This document shows positions 34,736 through 46,700 of a stretch of 64,000 nt of DNA, piece after piece (position 1 is the stretch's first letter; each line of letters starts with the position of its first letter). This DNA comes from Monoplex corrugatus (taxonomy: Eukaryota > Mollusca > Gastropoda > Littorinimorpha > Ranellidae). The stretch spans positions 77,660,635 through 77,724,634 of the forward strand of contig CM060307.1 of the NCBI GenBank assembly GCA_030674185.1. The letters run 5' to 3'. Both the position numbers and the translations under genes were made by a program. The notes below the pieces were generated by a model. The model was not told where the DNA came from, did no database searches, and saw only the letters and a program-made list of their open reading frames with translations.

Positions 34736-37600
34736 ACTGCTCCATCTTGCAGGGACCTCAATAGGAGAGTGTAAATGACCTTGTAGATATTTGTGTTATA
34801 TTGCATTGTACCATGGTTTGTTAGACTTACAAGGTGCCTGCAGGCCTGGAGCCTGCTGGGCTGTACTCTGACTTCAGCCTTTAGAATTCTAGTTTTTTTT
34901 TAGAGGGGTTATCCTGACCTTAGCTTATGGCCAAAAAATCTACTGTGTGTGCACATGGGGCTAGTGCTTTGGGTTTGTTTGTTTTTCTCTGCTTGATGGC
35001 TCCATTGTAGGACTGGGGAATATTTTTCTAATTTAGCCTTGCCAAGTGCCACCCCATCCTGTACTGATAGAAACCTTCGCCAGGATTGCTTATTCGTCAG
35101 GTAAACTTGGCTTCTTTCACTGCTAACCTCTGTATCTGAAGGCCATCCACCATTCACCATCTGCAACCCCTAGGGTTGGGGATGGTGGCCCCACTACCAA
35201 GCTGGAGGTAGTCTTTTCTAAATCAGCTGTGATGAGACAGCAAGTTCCAGAACTTAGGGCATTTGAAGGTGTTTGTGGGTGTATCTGTGGAATAAGAGTG
35301 CGATCAGATAAGCACAGTGGAGAAAAATCAGGTCATACCTGCAACAGATTCCTGTATTTGATGCATTCAGAAATGGGGAGTCGACATTGGGGATTTTGAA
35401 TAAGAGAGAAGAAAATATGCAACTGTGAGTCTTGTGACAAGGTATCTTCAGAGCATGGTGGGCCACGTAATTATGAACTTTTTGTATGGCTGAATGACTG
35501 AGACTGGAGAACATGTGAGGAGATAACTACAGTAACCCAGCTGAGAGGGAATACAAACAGTGAACAGTTTTTGTTGCATCATCAGATGGGTAATGAATAT
35601 GGATTGAACTGATGTGTTTCAGTTTATGGAAGACAGTTTAGTGAAATTTTACGTTCTTTCAACTAGTAGCCAGCATTATCGGAAAATGAGGAAAAAGAGG
35701 TCATTTAGAGTTGAAAAAGAACATCCGAAAAGAGAAAAGAAGAAGAGCAGAAGATTCCTTTCAAAAGAAAGTACCAACTTTTTTTTTAATAATGTGATAT
35801 ATGGAAATACTGATCATCATTTATCCAATTCAGGTTTCATCACAGGAGAACAGTAAATTAGACCTTCCAGTTGCATATCTTATTTTCAGTAAAGTGGGAG
35901 TTGGAGCATTTGAGTTTGAGGAATATTAAGAGAGTGACATTTCATAAATTTCAGAGATGGTGAAGTTGTGGTTGTCTGCAGTAATAGGAGACAGGGTTGT
36001 GGTTGAGCTGATGGTTTGAGCCACACTTCATCTTTAATAGAAAGGAAGAGTTGCAGGCAATCAAGGCTGCTATTGGAGTTATTATGGTGTAGGATTTATA
36101 CATGTTGTCTTTGACTATATTATTGACAGAGTTTGGAAGTTGTGCTATATTGGTTTATGAATTTTTTTCCCTGACAGAATTTGGAAGTTGTGCTATATTG
36201 GTTTGTGAATTTTTTTCCCCTTTCTTTTGGCAGTGCATGTGCTTGTGCTTTGCTCATGCCAGACAGGACATCAGTGAGAGAGGAAGAATTATTGAATGCT
36301 TTGAGAAATATCATCGAATATTCTAATTCTGTACCTGAGTTTTGACAAGGCTTTAGAACTCTTTACCCGTCAGTTGTGCTGAGATACCTTGACAGGGATG
36401 ATGGTGACAAAATGAAATGTTGTTCGAATGAAGGAGGTATACTTTTGATTGAATGCATTTCTGTTTTCAATGATTTAAGTGGATTATATGATGTTCGTGT
36501 GACATACAAGTTTTGAAACTGCAAACTGCATTTCTTTATAAATTTGCTTAAAGCTTCTCAGAATTTGCACATCTGTTTGGTGTCTGTTGATCATGCTCTC
36601 TGTGGCCCAAATGTCAGTGCTACAGAGAGATATTACCCATGTACAGTTGAAACCAGTGCTTCTTGACACTCCAGTGACTTGAAGTTATCCAAATTTGAAT
36701 GTATCTGACATGCCGCTGTCTATGTATCCAAAGTCAGAAACTGAAATTTTGTTTTCAAATATGGAACCCTATTGAGAAATGGGTCGTCATTAACCAGGTG
36801 TCGTGTTGTGATAAACTGAGTCTGAAAGTGGTCTGAGTCCTGTTTTGTTACGCCTTCCTCATGCAAGGTCATTCAGTTTGGTGATAATGCTGAAGTTGAT
36901 GACATATACAGTATGAAATCTTGATGTGTGTGATGATATTGCCACTTTGAGGGTTCCACTTTCGGGGCTGATGTTTTAAAAATCCTTATCCATAGTTGTG
37001 AAATTGTGCTGGTGTTCCTAAAGATGTTGAGTTTACTTCAGCCATTGTGTCACTAACTATTCTTATTGTGGTTCTGGTTTGAAGAAAGCATTCAAGCACA
37101 TGCACCTTTAGCTTGTAACTGAAGATCAGGTATCTCGAGCCTTGTAGGTGCATGAGGGGTTGTTGCGCTGTTGCAGATGAAGTTCCATTTGCCAACAGCA
37201 TTCCGGGGCTCTGGCACTGGAATGTTCATGTCCGTCTGGAATAGTGTGCAGTCGGTTTTGGTGGTGACATCTTTGTATACTATGAGGTCTTGGATGAACA
37301 GGTGAGGGTTTGCGTTCAGTGGTCTGGTTGGTCTTTTCTAGTAATAGGGACCAAAGAAGAAGTTACCTTTATCTGGATTTCTTCCCTGTTGACAGTCAAC
37401 TTCTTAACTCTCTCTGTTTTAATGGTCCTGATCAGGAATGTTCCATTTACAACTCTTTTGTACTAACATTCCCAATGAGGAATATGAGAAATTAAGATTT
37501 TTTTTATCTGACCACATTATTTACATAACCTCCGTAGTTTTGAATAGCTTCATTGGTCTTTTCCATGTTGAATGCAACCAATCACGCTTACTTTATTATT
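34736..37600. other. Intergenic region between LANCL and the UPF0047 gene
   Basis: No gene was recognised. Minus-strand text at about 36990-37320 reads an open, coding-looking stretch (CNSATAQQPLMHLQGSRY-like and FLQTRTTIRIVSDTMAEV), and 36484-36669 another short one. These may be remnants of an unidentified mobile element. The rest is AT-rich with no clear repeats apart from the duplication at 36125. Confidence 0.35.
36125..36220. repeat. Two-copy tandem repeat, period 48
   Basis: GACAGA.TTTGGAAGTTGTGC then TATATTGGTTT.TGAATTTTTTTCC occurs at 36125 and 36173. Confidence 0.88.
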
Positions 37601-37609
37601 TTATTTCAG

Positions 37610-37647
37610 TGACCGTGCGTGGTGTGGCTATCTTAGACCCAACTGGG
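37610..37647 (+). other. Candidate 5' non-coding exon upstream of the UPF0047 gene
   Basis: A 38 nt segment is bordered by a good pyrimidine-rich acceptor (TTATTTTATTTCAG) and a GG|GTGAGA donor on the plus strand, about 620 bp before the next acceptor at 38255. It could be a 5' UTR exon. Only splice-site appearance supports it. Confidence 0.25.
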
Positions 37648-38263
37648 TGAGAAAAAATGACTGCAATATTTCTGATCTGGAAATAGGCATGCTGTTTACC
37701 CATCTCCAATTACTACAATTTTTCAGTAATAAAATTTATGATTTAGTACAAGCTAGTCATTTGCATTTAACAGACCTTAATTTTTCATTTACTAACTTTA
37801 GCTGAATGATTTCTTTGTGATTTTATTACTGACTCGTACAGTGCTCAGTATGTGTTGAATAGCTGAGGAGAAAACACAGTATTTGAATGAATGAACAGTC
37901 AGCTTCTTGAAAATGACTGGTTTGTGGTTATGAACACTGTTGTGTTTATTTGGAATTTGCATTTTTTTTTTCATATTTCAAGCTTTTAGTGTTATATTCA
38001 TGAGATCAGATTATTGAGCTGGCTTGTGGTCCAAGTACAAAAAAAGCATCTATGTGTAAACACAGCCATTGTCATTTTTTTTATCATCTGAGAGAATGAA
38101 GGAAAGAGGCAAAACATGCATGTGCATGCATACGTACAGGAAAAAACATGTTAATATCCTTGACTTTCCCAACTGTTATTTTAGTTAGCTGCAATCTGAT
38201 GAGCTGGTGTTTGTCAGTAAGCATAACATATTGTGAAGGTGTTTTTTTTTTCTCAGTGCACCA

Positions 38264-39778
38264 ATGTCTGGAGATCAAACTGTCTGGTTTCAAAAAGAGG
38301 TCACGCTGCCCTCCAAGAAGCGAGGATGTCACTTGGTTACTGAAGATATTGAACGTAATGTTCCAGAGCTTGCAAACATAAAAGTGGGTCTTGCCCACAT
38401 TCACAGTAAGTTGTCTGTCTGTCTGTCTGTTCTCTCTTTCTCTCTTTCTGTCTCTCTCTCTCTGTCTGTCTCTCTCTCTCCCTTCCTCTCCCTTCCTCTC
38501 CCTAGCTCTTCCTCTCTTTCTTTCCTTCTTTTTCTCATTTTTTTCTTTCTTTGTCTCTGATGTACTTCACGAAGTCATGTTTATAGAACTGTCATATTTG
38601 ACTTTTTTTTGCTTGTTCCCACTGCGGGTTTGGTTGTTCTGCTTTCTCTTACTCTTGGCATATTGATAATGGCAGGCTGAACTTTTACCATAGCAGTAAT
38701 TGTGTCTGCACATTTTTGTTTTTATATTGTGTGTGAACACTGTGGCGTACATACATTTTTTGTGGTGTCATCATAGCTCATGATTTTATTTCTATATGTG
38801 TAAACGCTGTGGATTGTACAATACTTTTGAAGATGAGCTAGTTCATGCATAGCACATAATTATGCAGAAATGATGTTTGTGAATTACTGCACTGATGATG
38901 ATTATTATGATGAAAATAGGCTTGCAAGGAAAAGAATATTGTGTGTGAATTTAAGGTATGAATGAGTGATTTTTGTCTTTCATAAACCAGGCATACATTC
39001 TGGCAGCAATTTATCAGTATAGTACTGAGCAGTGTAATTGCCTGCATTTTATCCTTATTATTATTATTTCTATTATTATCATCGTTATTATTATTGTTCT
39101 TCTTTTTCATCTTGCTATTATTATTGTTGTTGTTGTGATTGTAATTATCATTACCATCATCATTATTGTTATTTTTTATTATTATTGTTGTTGTTGTTGT
39201 ATCATTATTATTAGTGTCATCATCATCATCACTATTATTACTAGTATTATTATTATTGTTGTTGTTATTATTATCATATTATGATCATTGTTGTTGTTAT
39301 TGTTGTTAAATCTGTTATGTTGATGATTTTGAAACAGAATGTTGTAGATGACATTATGAATATATGTGACGCACATAGGAAAACCAGGCTAAAGTACTAA
39401 ATTGTAAATTTTTTTTTAGTTTTTAACACATTTTAGCATTTTGTTTATGAACTGACCTGAACAAAGCAACAACAACAACAAAATCAGGAATAATTTGTCT
39501 ATTGTAGTTTTCTTTTTAGATGTGAGATCATAACATTTTGAACATTTCTAGGGTGCCCTTTGCCATTAAATGTTGGGAAATTGAAGGTTAGAGATTAGAG
39601 ACAAAAATGCGGAAAAGTCTCATGGCATAATTTTGACCCTGTCCAGCAATATTTAGCCATAGCTGTGATTGGCTCACAGTGTATCTGCCATGTTTTCCCA
39701 TGCTGCATCACATATTGATTTCTTTTGCTATTGGATTTTTGAACAGTTCGTGATAAGGTATGAAAAATGTTCTTTAAA

Positions 39779-39815
<37 letters not shown>

Positions 39816-39822
39816 GTGTGTG

Positions 39823-39867
<45 letters not shown>

Positions 39868-40233
39868 TATAGTAAAACACACATCAGCAAGCCTGGCATT
39901 GAACGAGGTAAGAAACAGAAAAAAAAAGTCCCTGGTGTGAAATAGATTATATTGGGCTGTATTCTGTTTAATTTTATCATTTTAAATTCTTGAAATTTAG
40001 ATGGTGATGTGGCTGTTTTGCATATATGTTGCATGAATGTTGATATAATGTTGTAAGTTTGAATTTTCATCACATTTGTTTGGCGTTCTGAAATTTGAAA
40101 AATTAAGAGGAAAAACCTTCTCTACGAAGGTAAAAAGAACATGCACACACAGACACAGACACAGATGCAGCCATAAGCAGACAGCCCCACACACACACAC
40201 GCACGCACCACGCACGCACACACCACCACCACA

Positions 40234-40300
<67 letters not shown>

Positions 40301-40727
40301 TGAGAGAGAAATATGTAAACCAGTGGAAAAGAAACAAATGAAAAATGCATTAGTATGTCATAGTTCACCCTTTTCTCCCCTTGAATGCTATGTGAGTGCA
40401 GTGTGCATAATCGATATCAGAAAAGGGATGTGAACATTTATTATCTAATTTTCTTTTCTTATGTTTTAAAAAGTGCATATATCTTTATACACTTAAAAAT
40501 AGGATTTATCAGTTGTGTATTTCCTTTATACTTGTAGTTTGACAATTTGAAATAATAGAATTTAAATGTGTGTCATGTATTAGCATTAGAAAAGGAGATA
40601 TGTGTTCAATGCATTCATTGAATGTGAATTTATTGTGTTGTCATTATAAATACTGTTTGTGTGCAGAACTGGGATCCTGATGTGCGGTGAGTTTTGTCCT
40701 TTAATTTTTATAAAAATGAGAGATAAT

Positions 40728-40767
<40 letters not shown>

Positions 40768-43700
40768 GTGTGTGTGTGTGTGTGTGTGTTTTGAAACAAA
40801 ATGGTGATAATTATCAGTCAGTGACATGTATAAGACATGTGTAGGGCAAATACAGCATGAGGCATAAAGTTCTATTAATGCAAGAATTTGAGTTATGTCA
40901 TCAGTATTGTAAAATGTAATAAGACAGGCTCAGAAATTCGTCTTTTACTGCACCAGTGCATTGCTTTTCAGAAATTCGTCTTTTACTACACCAGTGCATT
41001 GCTTTTCATTTCTCCATCTGACACAGCAAAGTCAGAATGAAAGTGCATTTGATACTTCCAAATGAATAAATAACTAAAGGACTCTGTAGATACTTAATGT
41101 CTAACAAAATCATGTCATATGAATGTGACTGTGTAAAATGTTAAGCAGTATAACAGATAGATATTCTTTTCTTTTTGTTTTCCAGAGTGGATACAGAAAT
41201 GATGCTGAATAAGATTGTCCCAGAGGTATGTTGTTTTTCTCAGAGATATATGTCCTTTTGACGTGTGTGAAATTCTTTGAATTAAATGCCATTGATGTTG
41301 CTCAGTTCAGCTGAAATAAACTGTGCATAGGTAGTAGCAAACTTGTCGACACATTGGCTGGCCAGTAAAGAAAAAAAAAAAGAAAGTTTGAATAGGGAAA
41401 GGATTTATCTTTTAGAGTGTAGTTTCTTGTGGTACTGGAAGTGTACTTGGAAGTGTATTCTTTTGAAAATATTTTGAATGTGCCATGAATTTTATTGTGT
41501 TGTACCGAAATATTCAGTGCTGTGCTGTTTGTTTATTTTTATTTCGTTGTTCTGCTGATGTTTTTTTTTTTTCATGATGATTTTGTAAGTGGAAGATGGG
41601 ACGAACATGATGTTTTGTTTATTTGTTGATCAGTTTTCTAGGATTTGGATATTAAATGAAATATATATTCTAATATAAAGAACCAGCTTGTAAACTGTAA
41701 GTATTAAAAGAAAAAGACAAAAGAAAACTTTTGTAGTTATATGCTCTGCTAATGTGTGTGCCATTTTTCTTTGTTTTGTGGGTTTTTTGTTTTTGTTTTG
41801 GGGGAGTGTTTTTGTTTTTGTTTTTTGTTTTCCCCAATGATTTGTCATTTCTTAATCAGTATGGGAGGTTATTGACAAAATTACAGATTGTGATCATTTT
41901 TTTTGATTAACAGGGACAGAACTACCTACACAGCTGTGAAGGTCCTGATGACATGGTAAGATGGTCCTCTTTTTTCAAGTGTTTTCTGTACTCTGCCATT
42001 TTGTCTTGTTTTGCTAAGTCGTTTCTTTCCATTATGTATCAATATAATAGATAGTAAAGATAAAGAACTATGATCTTTATGTCTTCATTTTGTCCACAAA
42101 AACTTGTACAGTTGAGGTAGAGAATACATTTTACTTTTCTTAGAAGACAGATTTTTTTTATCTTGTACCTAGGCAATTTTCTTTGTGCTTACTCCCCCTC
42201 CCCCCCCCCCCCCCCCCCCCCCCCATTTTGTATTTTTGTATGCCACTTAATGGCCACATATGCTGGGATACTTTTTATAAAGATATGATATGATGATGAT
42301 GACTATAATAACCATGATGCTGTGGAATTTCATCCAGGATTGAGACTGCATGACAGGGCTGTACTCTATACTTAGTCATAATTTATCCAGACATTAATGA
42401 GGCATGAGAGATACAGACACCTGCGATACTGTTCTGGAGATTTTAGCAACACCCTCAGTGACATGTCCATTAACTGGATGAGACTCGACTGTCTTCCCAA
42501 TGAGCCCATAGCATGCTTACTCTGGGTAGAAGCCGATTTGAGTTGAAAAATTCCACAGTGATTTTGAAAGGACTGATGGGGGTTCGAACACAGCCTTCCA
42601 GTTGTTAGTTGGTTACATGAACCACTACATCTCTACACCTGCGCACTGGTGGATAGGAAAAAATTAGTCAGTGTCTTAGTTATGGTTATGTTTGGATGTG
42701 TATGTATGTCTCTCTGTCTCAGAAACAGTGAGCATACATGGATTGGATTGGATTGGATTGGATTGGATATGTGTTTTTGTTTGTTTGTTTGTTTGTGTGT
42801 TTGTATGTTGTTTGTTTTGTCACAATGAAGTCATGTGATATGAATGCAACTGAGGAAAGCATGGTACCATAGTATGGTGCTGCCTATTGTTTTTCTCATC
42901 TTTTTTGCCTGTGTGCTTAAATATTTGCTTACATATGAAAGAGGATTCTTTTGTAAAATTGTTGCCATGGGATTGTTAATGTTTGAAAAGTGTACCTTGA
43001 TTTATTATCTCATGCAAGTTATGTATATGTATACACACACACCCCTAGATATATAGATAGATATAGATTTCTGTGGGGGTTTTGTTTGTATTGTTTTGTT
43101 TAAGTTTTCATTATGTGTGTGTGTGTGTGTGTTTTGTAAAGGTGTTTGGTGTTTGTACAAGTGTGTGTGTATATGTGCGAGTGTCATTGTTTTCTGTCCA
43201 GTGAACCTGTATAATAGATTTCAAGTTTTTCACATTATTGTCAGCCAGTACTTACACTGATACTTAAGTGATCATCTGTGACTAGTAGTGGTGACATAAC
43301 ATTGCAGCCAGCCCATATAAAAGCAGCCTTGATCGGTAGCAGCGTGACCATCCCCATTACTAGTGGCAAGTTTAACCTTGGCACTTGGCAGGGTCTCTGG
43401 CTTTGTGAGCATCGCAACCATGCAGGTATAAAACCATGTGATCATTGTGTTAGTCTTTTTTGTTTACATAAGTGGCACTTGTTTTTTCCAGAAGGGGTGG
43501 AGATTGAAAAAAAGAATGATTGTGAGAATTCAAGGGGAAAAGTTAGTATGTGCCTGTCAGTGTCTTGAGGATAAAATGTGTGACTTCTTGATTGTTTACT
43601 GGTAATTCTTGTTGTTATTTTTGTTGGTTTTATTCATTTATTTATTCATTTGTTCATTTTTGTGATTGTTTAGTAGGGGGAGGGCAGGGTTGTTGTTGTT

Positions 43701-46700
43701 TATAAAATACACATTTAATTACACATACTATACCGTGGCTCACAAATGCAATAAGCGGCAGCGGTTTGCCAATTCCTGCCTCGTAACAATAAAGTCCGAA
43801 GGGACAGTAACTCTGAGAGTGTCTACGTCTTGCGCATGCGCAGGTGCTCTTCCTCTTTTCTCGGCAGCCATCTTCCAGCTCGCCTCGTACGCTCTGAGCA
43901 GCTAAGTATTTTTCGATTTCGCTACGCGATCGATCGATTGTCGTTGTTGTTTTTGTGTCTTGCCTATGTTTTCGTTTAAGGGAGAAACTTATGTGAAGCG
44001 ATTGGGTGGCAAAGCGAGGGTTAAGAAGATTTCGTCCGCCGAATTCTCAAACCCACAAAGGGGTGGTTCCACCGGTGCACAAACCGCTCTCCCTTCAACT
44101 TCGTCTCTCCCTTTTACGTCTTCTCTCTTTCACACTATCGACAAGTCATCGCAACCCAGCTACGGTTCGGTTGCGGTGACCACGAGCCCTCAACTCAGCT
44201 CCGGCTCAGTTGAATTTTCGGCATTTTACGGCCCTCACACTGCCCGGCACGGTGATCGACTCAACTCCGGTTCTGTCGATTCTGTGCTCGCCCCCTTCGT
44301 ACAGCTTAACTCCGGTTCTGCTGGTACTGTTTCAGCCTCCATGGCTGATGGGCGCATTGGGCATGGGTCTCCTTCGGGAGGCAAGATGGACCGTAATGTG
44401 AGCGGAACCGGCTCACCCCCTGGTTCGCCAGGCGGGACACCCCCTGGTTCGCCAGGTGGGCCAAGGGAGACAACCCCACCCTTACGGGCGTCAGATCGTC
44501 GATCCGCCCCGGTTGTCTCCCTTCCTCCCCCACAGCCTGCTGCTGCACCCGCCACAACCTCTCTGTCCCATTCCGGACAGAGCACTTGGGCGCCTTGGCA
44601 ACTACCAAGCGACCCATGGCGGGCTGCCACATCTCTGTCCCATTCCGGACAGAGCACTTGGGCGCCTTGGCACATGCCTAGCCGCCCCCAGCAGGCTGGC
44701 CCTTTGGGCACTGGGGACCGGGCCAGGCCCTACCCTTCATGGGGTCAGGGTCCTGATGCCCCTTGGGCTCAGCCCATGCCGCATCCCATGGCACCGCACA
44801 TGGTACCGTGGCACCCATCTTTGGGATTTCCCCCGGCCTCGGCCACGGGATGCACGTGGTGGCCCGGCTTTATGCCCGGCGCCCCACCAGCGCAGGACTC
44901 ACCCTGCCCAGCCCCCCCGGCACCACCCGTGTTGGACACAACACCGGGGCTGCCTCCTGGGGGCTCTGACCCGGGTCCCACAACCGTGGCACCCCGGTCA
45001 GACTCTCCGCAGACTCTCGCCCCCTCCATAGGCGGGCCAGAGGACTCGGACTCGGCCTCAGAGGATGAGGCCCCTGCCCACATGGCATTCTGCTTCCAGG
45101 ATGCCATGGACCGGCTGGCACAACTCACACCGGAGGCGGTGTCCACTGTGCCAGAGCCCAAGGCTCCCAAGCTTGGCTCGGCCGAGCGCCTTTTCAGCGC
45201 TCACCCTACCTCAGCCCCACGGGCCTCCTTGCTAAAACAGTCCGACATGGTGGCTGACTGCCTCAGGCAAGCCCAGGACACCGCCAGGGGGAAAGAGGCA
45301 CAAGATTTCGTTCCAGGATCTGTGCCTGACTTCCCGGGAGCCTTGCCCTTCAGGAAATTCCTGAAGCCGGCACCGCTCCCCTTCCAGCGGAAGCCCTTCA
45401 TGGCCCATGGGCCTATCCCTGACGCTCCCCTCTCGCTCACACAGGAGAACCTCCTCCTTGTGAACGATCGCTCTCGGGCCCAGCCGCAGCATATCTCCAT
45501 CACGGAGAAATGCTTGACGGAATGGGAGGAGAACGCGAGACGGGGGCTGGCGGCAACCTCCGCCCTGGACTCATTCTTGGGCGGCCTAGGGGAAGCCCTG
45601 AAGGACCCCAACCAGCAGTCCTTCACGCTCCGCCAGGCGCCTGACCAGGCAACCATCGTGGCCTTTATCCAGGCCATGGCGCAGGGGCTCAGATCCGTGG
45701 CCGAATCGCAAGCACGCACGTATCTGAACGCCGTCATGGCGAGGCGGGATGCCATTCTCGCGGCATCCTCGGTTGCCACCTCACCGTCGGCAAGGGCCTC
45801 CTTGCGCGCAGTGCCCATCCAGCCGGGCTCCCTCTTCGGGAACCATGTTCAGGCCGTCCTGAAGCACCAGGCGGACATAAAAAGGGACCTCGCCCTCCAT
45901 TCGAGGCCCTCTCGCCCTGCCGTGAAGCGCCCGGCTCCAGCGGCCTACCCGCCAAACAGGCCCACCCACACCAAGTTTCGGGCCGATCCCAGGCCCCAAG
46001 GGCACAGGAGACCGCAACAGCATTCGGGCAGGCCGGTGGCCCGGCCTAAGGCCCGCAGGCCGGCTCCCTCTCAGCCGGCCAACCCCCAATGACTCACCCC
46101 CGGCCTGAGGCCATCACCCCCCACGGGCGATCCTGTGGGCAGTCTCTCCAGACACATCGACGCGTGGGAGAGGCTGCCCGCCAGCCCGTGGGCCCTGCGG
46201 GTGATCAGGTCGGGGTTCCGCCTTCCTTGGGGCCCAAGGAAGGCTCCTCTCACGCTCTCTCCCCCTGCTTTCGCACTTCCTCAAGATCGCTCGGCCTCGC
46301 AGGCCCTGGATCAGGAGGTTCTTTCGATGTTAGCCAAGGGGGCTACGGAGGAAGTTTCCTTCGCTGCGTCCCCGGGATTCTATGGACGCATCTTTGTGGT
46401 CCCCAAAACTTCGGGGGGCTGGAGGCCCGTCCTGGACCTCTCCTCCCTAAACCGGTTCCTCCGCGTCCTCCATTTCCGTATGGAGACCCCTATGTCCATC
46501 CGCGAGGCCTTGCACCCGGGCGACTGGGGGATATCCATCGACCTCAAGGATGCATACTTCCATCTCCTCATTCACCCCAGGGACAGGAAGTACCTCAGAT
46601 TCGTCTGGAGGAACCGGATCTTCCAATTCAGGGCACTGCCCTTCGGTCTGGCACCCGCCCCTTGGCTCTTCACGAAGGTGGCGAGGGAACTCTGCATGCA

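Larger units (their letters stand above)
38406..39872. other. First intron of the UPF0047 gene
   Basis: Contains a pyrimidine-rich TCTC/CTTT tract (38405-38560), a degenerate ATT/GTT trinucleotide region (39055-39310), the dispersed repeat at 39565-39720 and a GT microsatellite ending only about 7 bp before the exon at 39873. Confidence 0.8.

Noticed and set aside
44235..46089. Long minus-strand ORFs across the DIRS Gag and RT genes
   Set aside because: GC-rich shadow frames opposite real domains; no motifs of their own.
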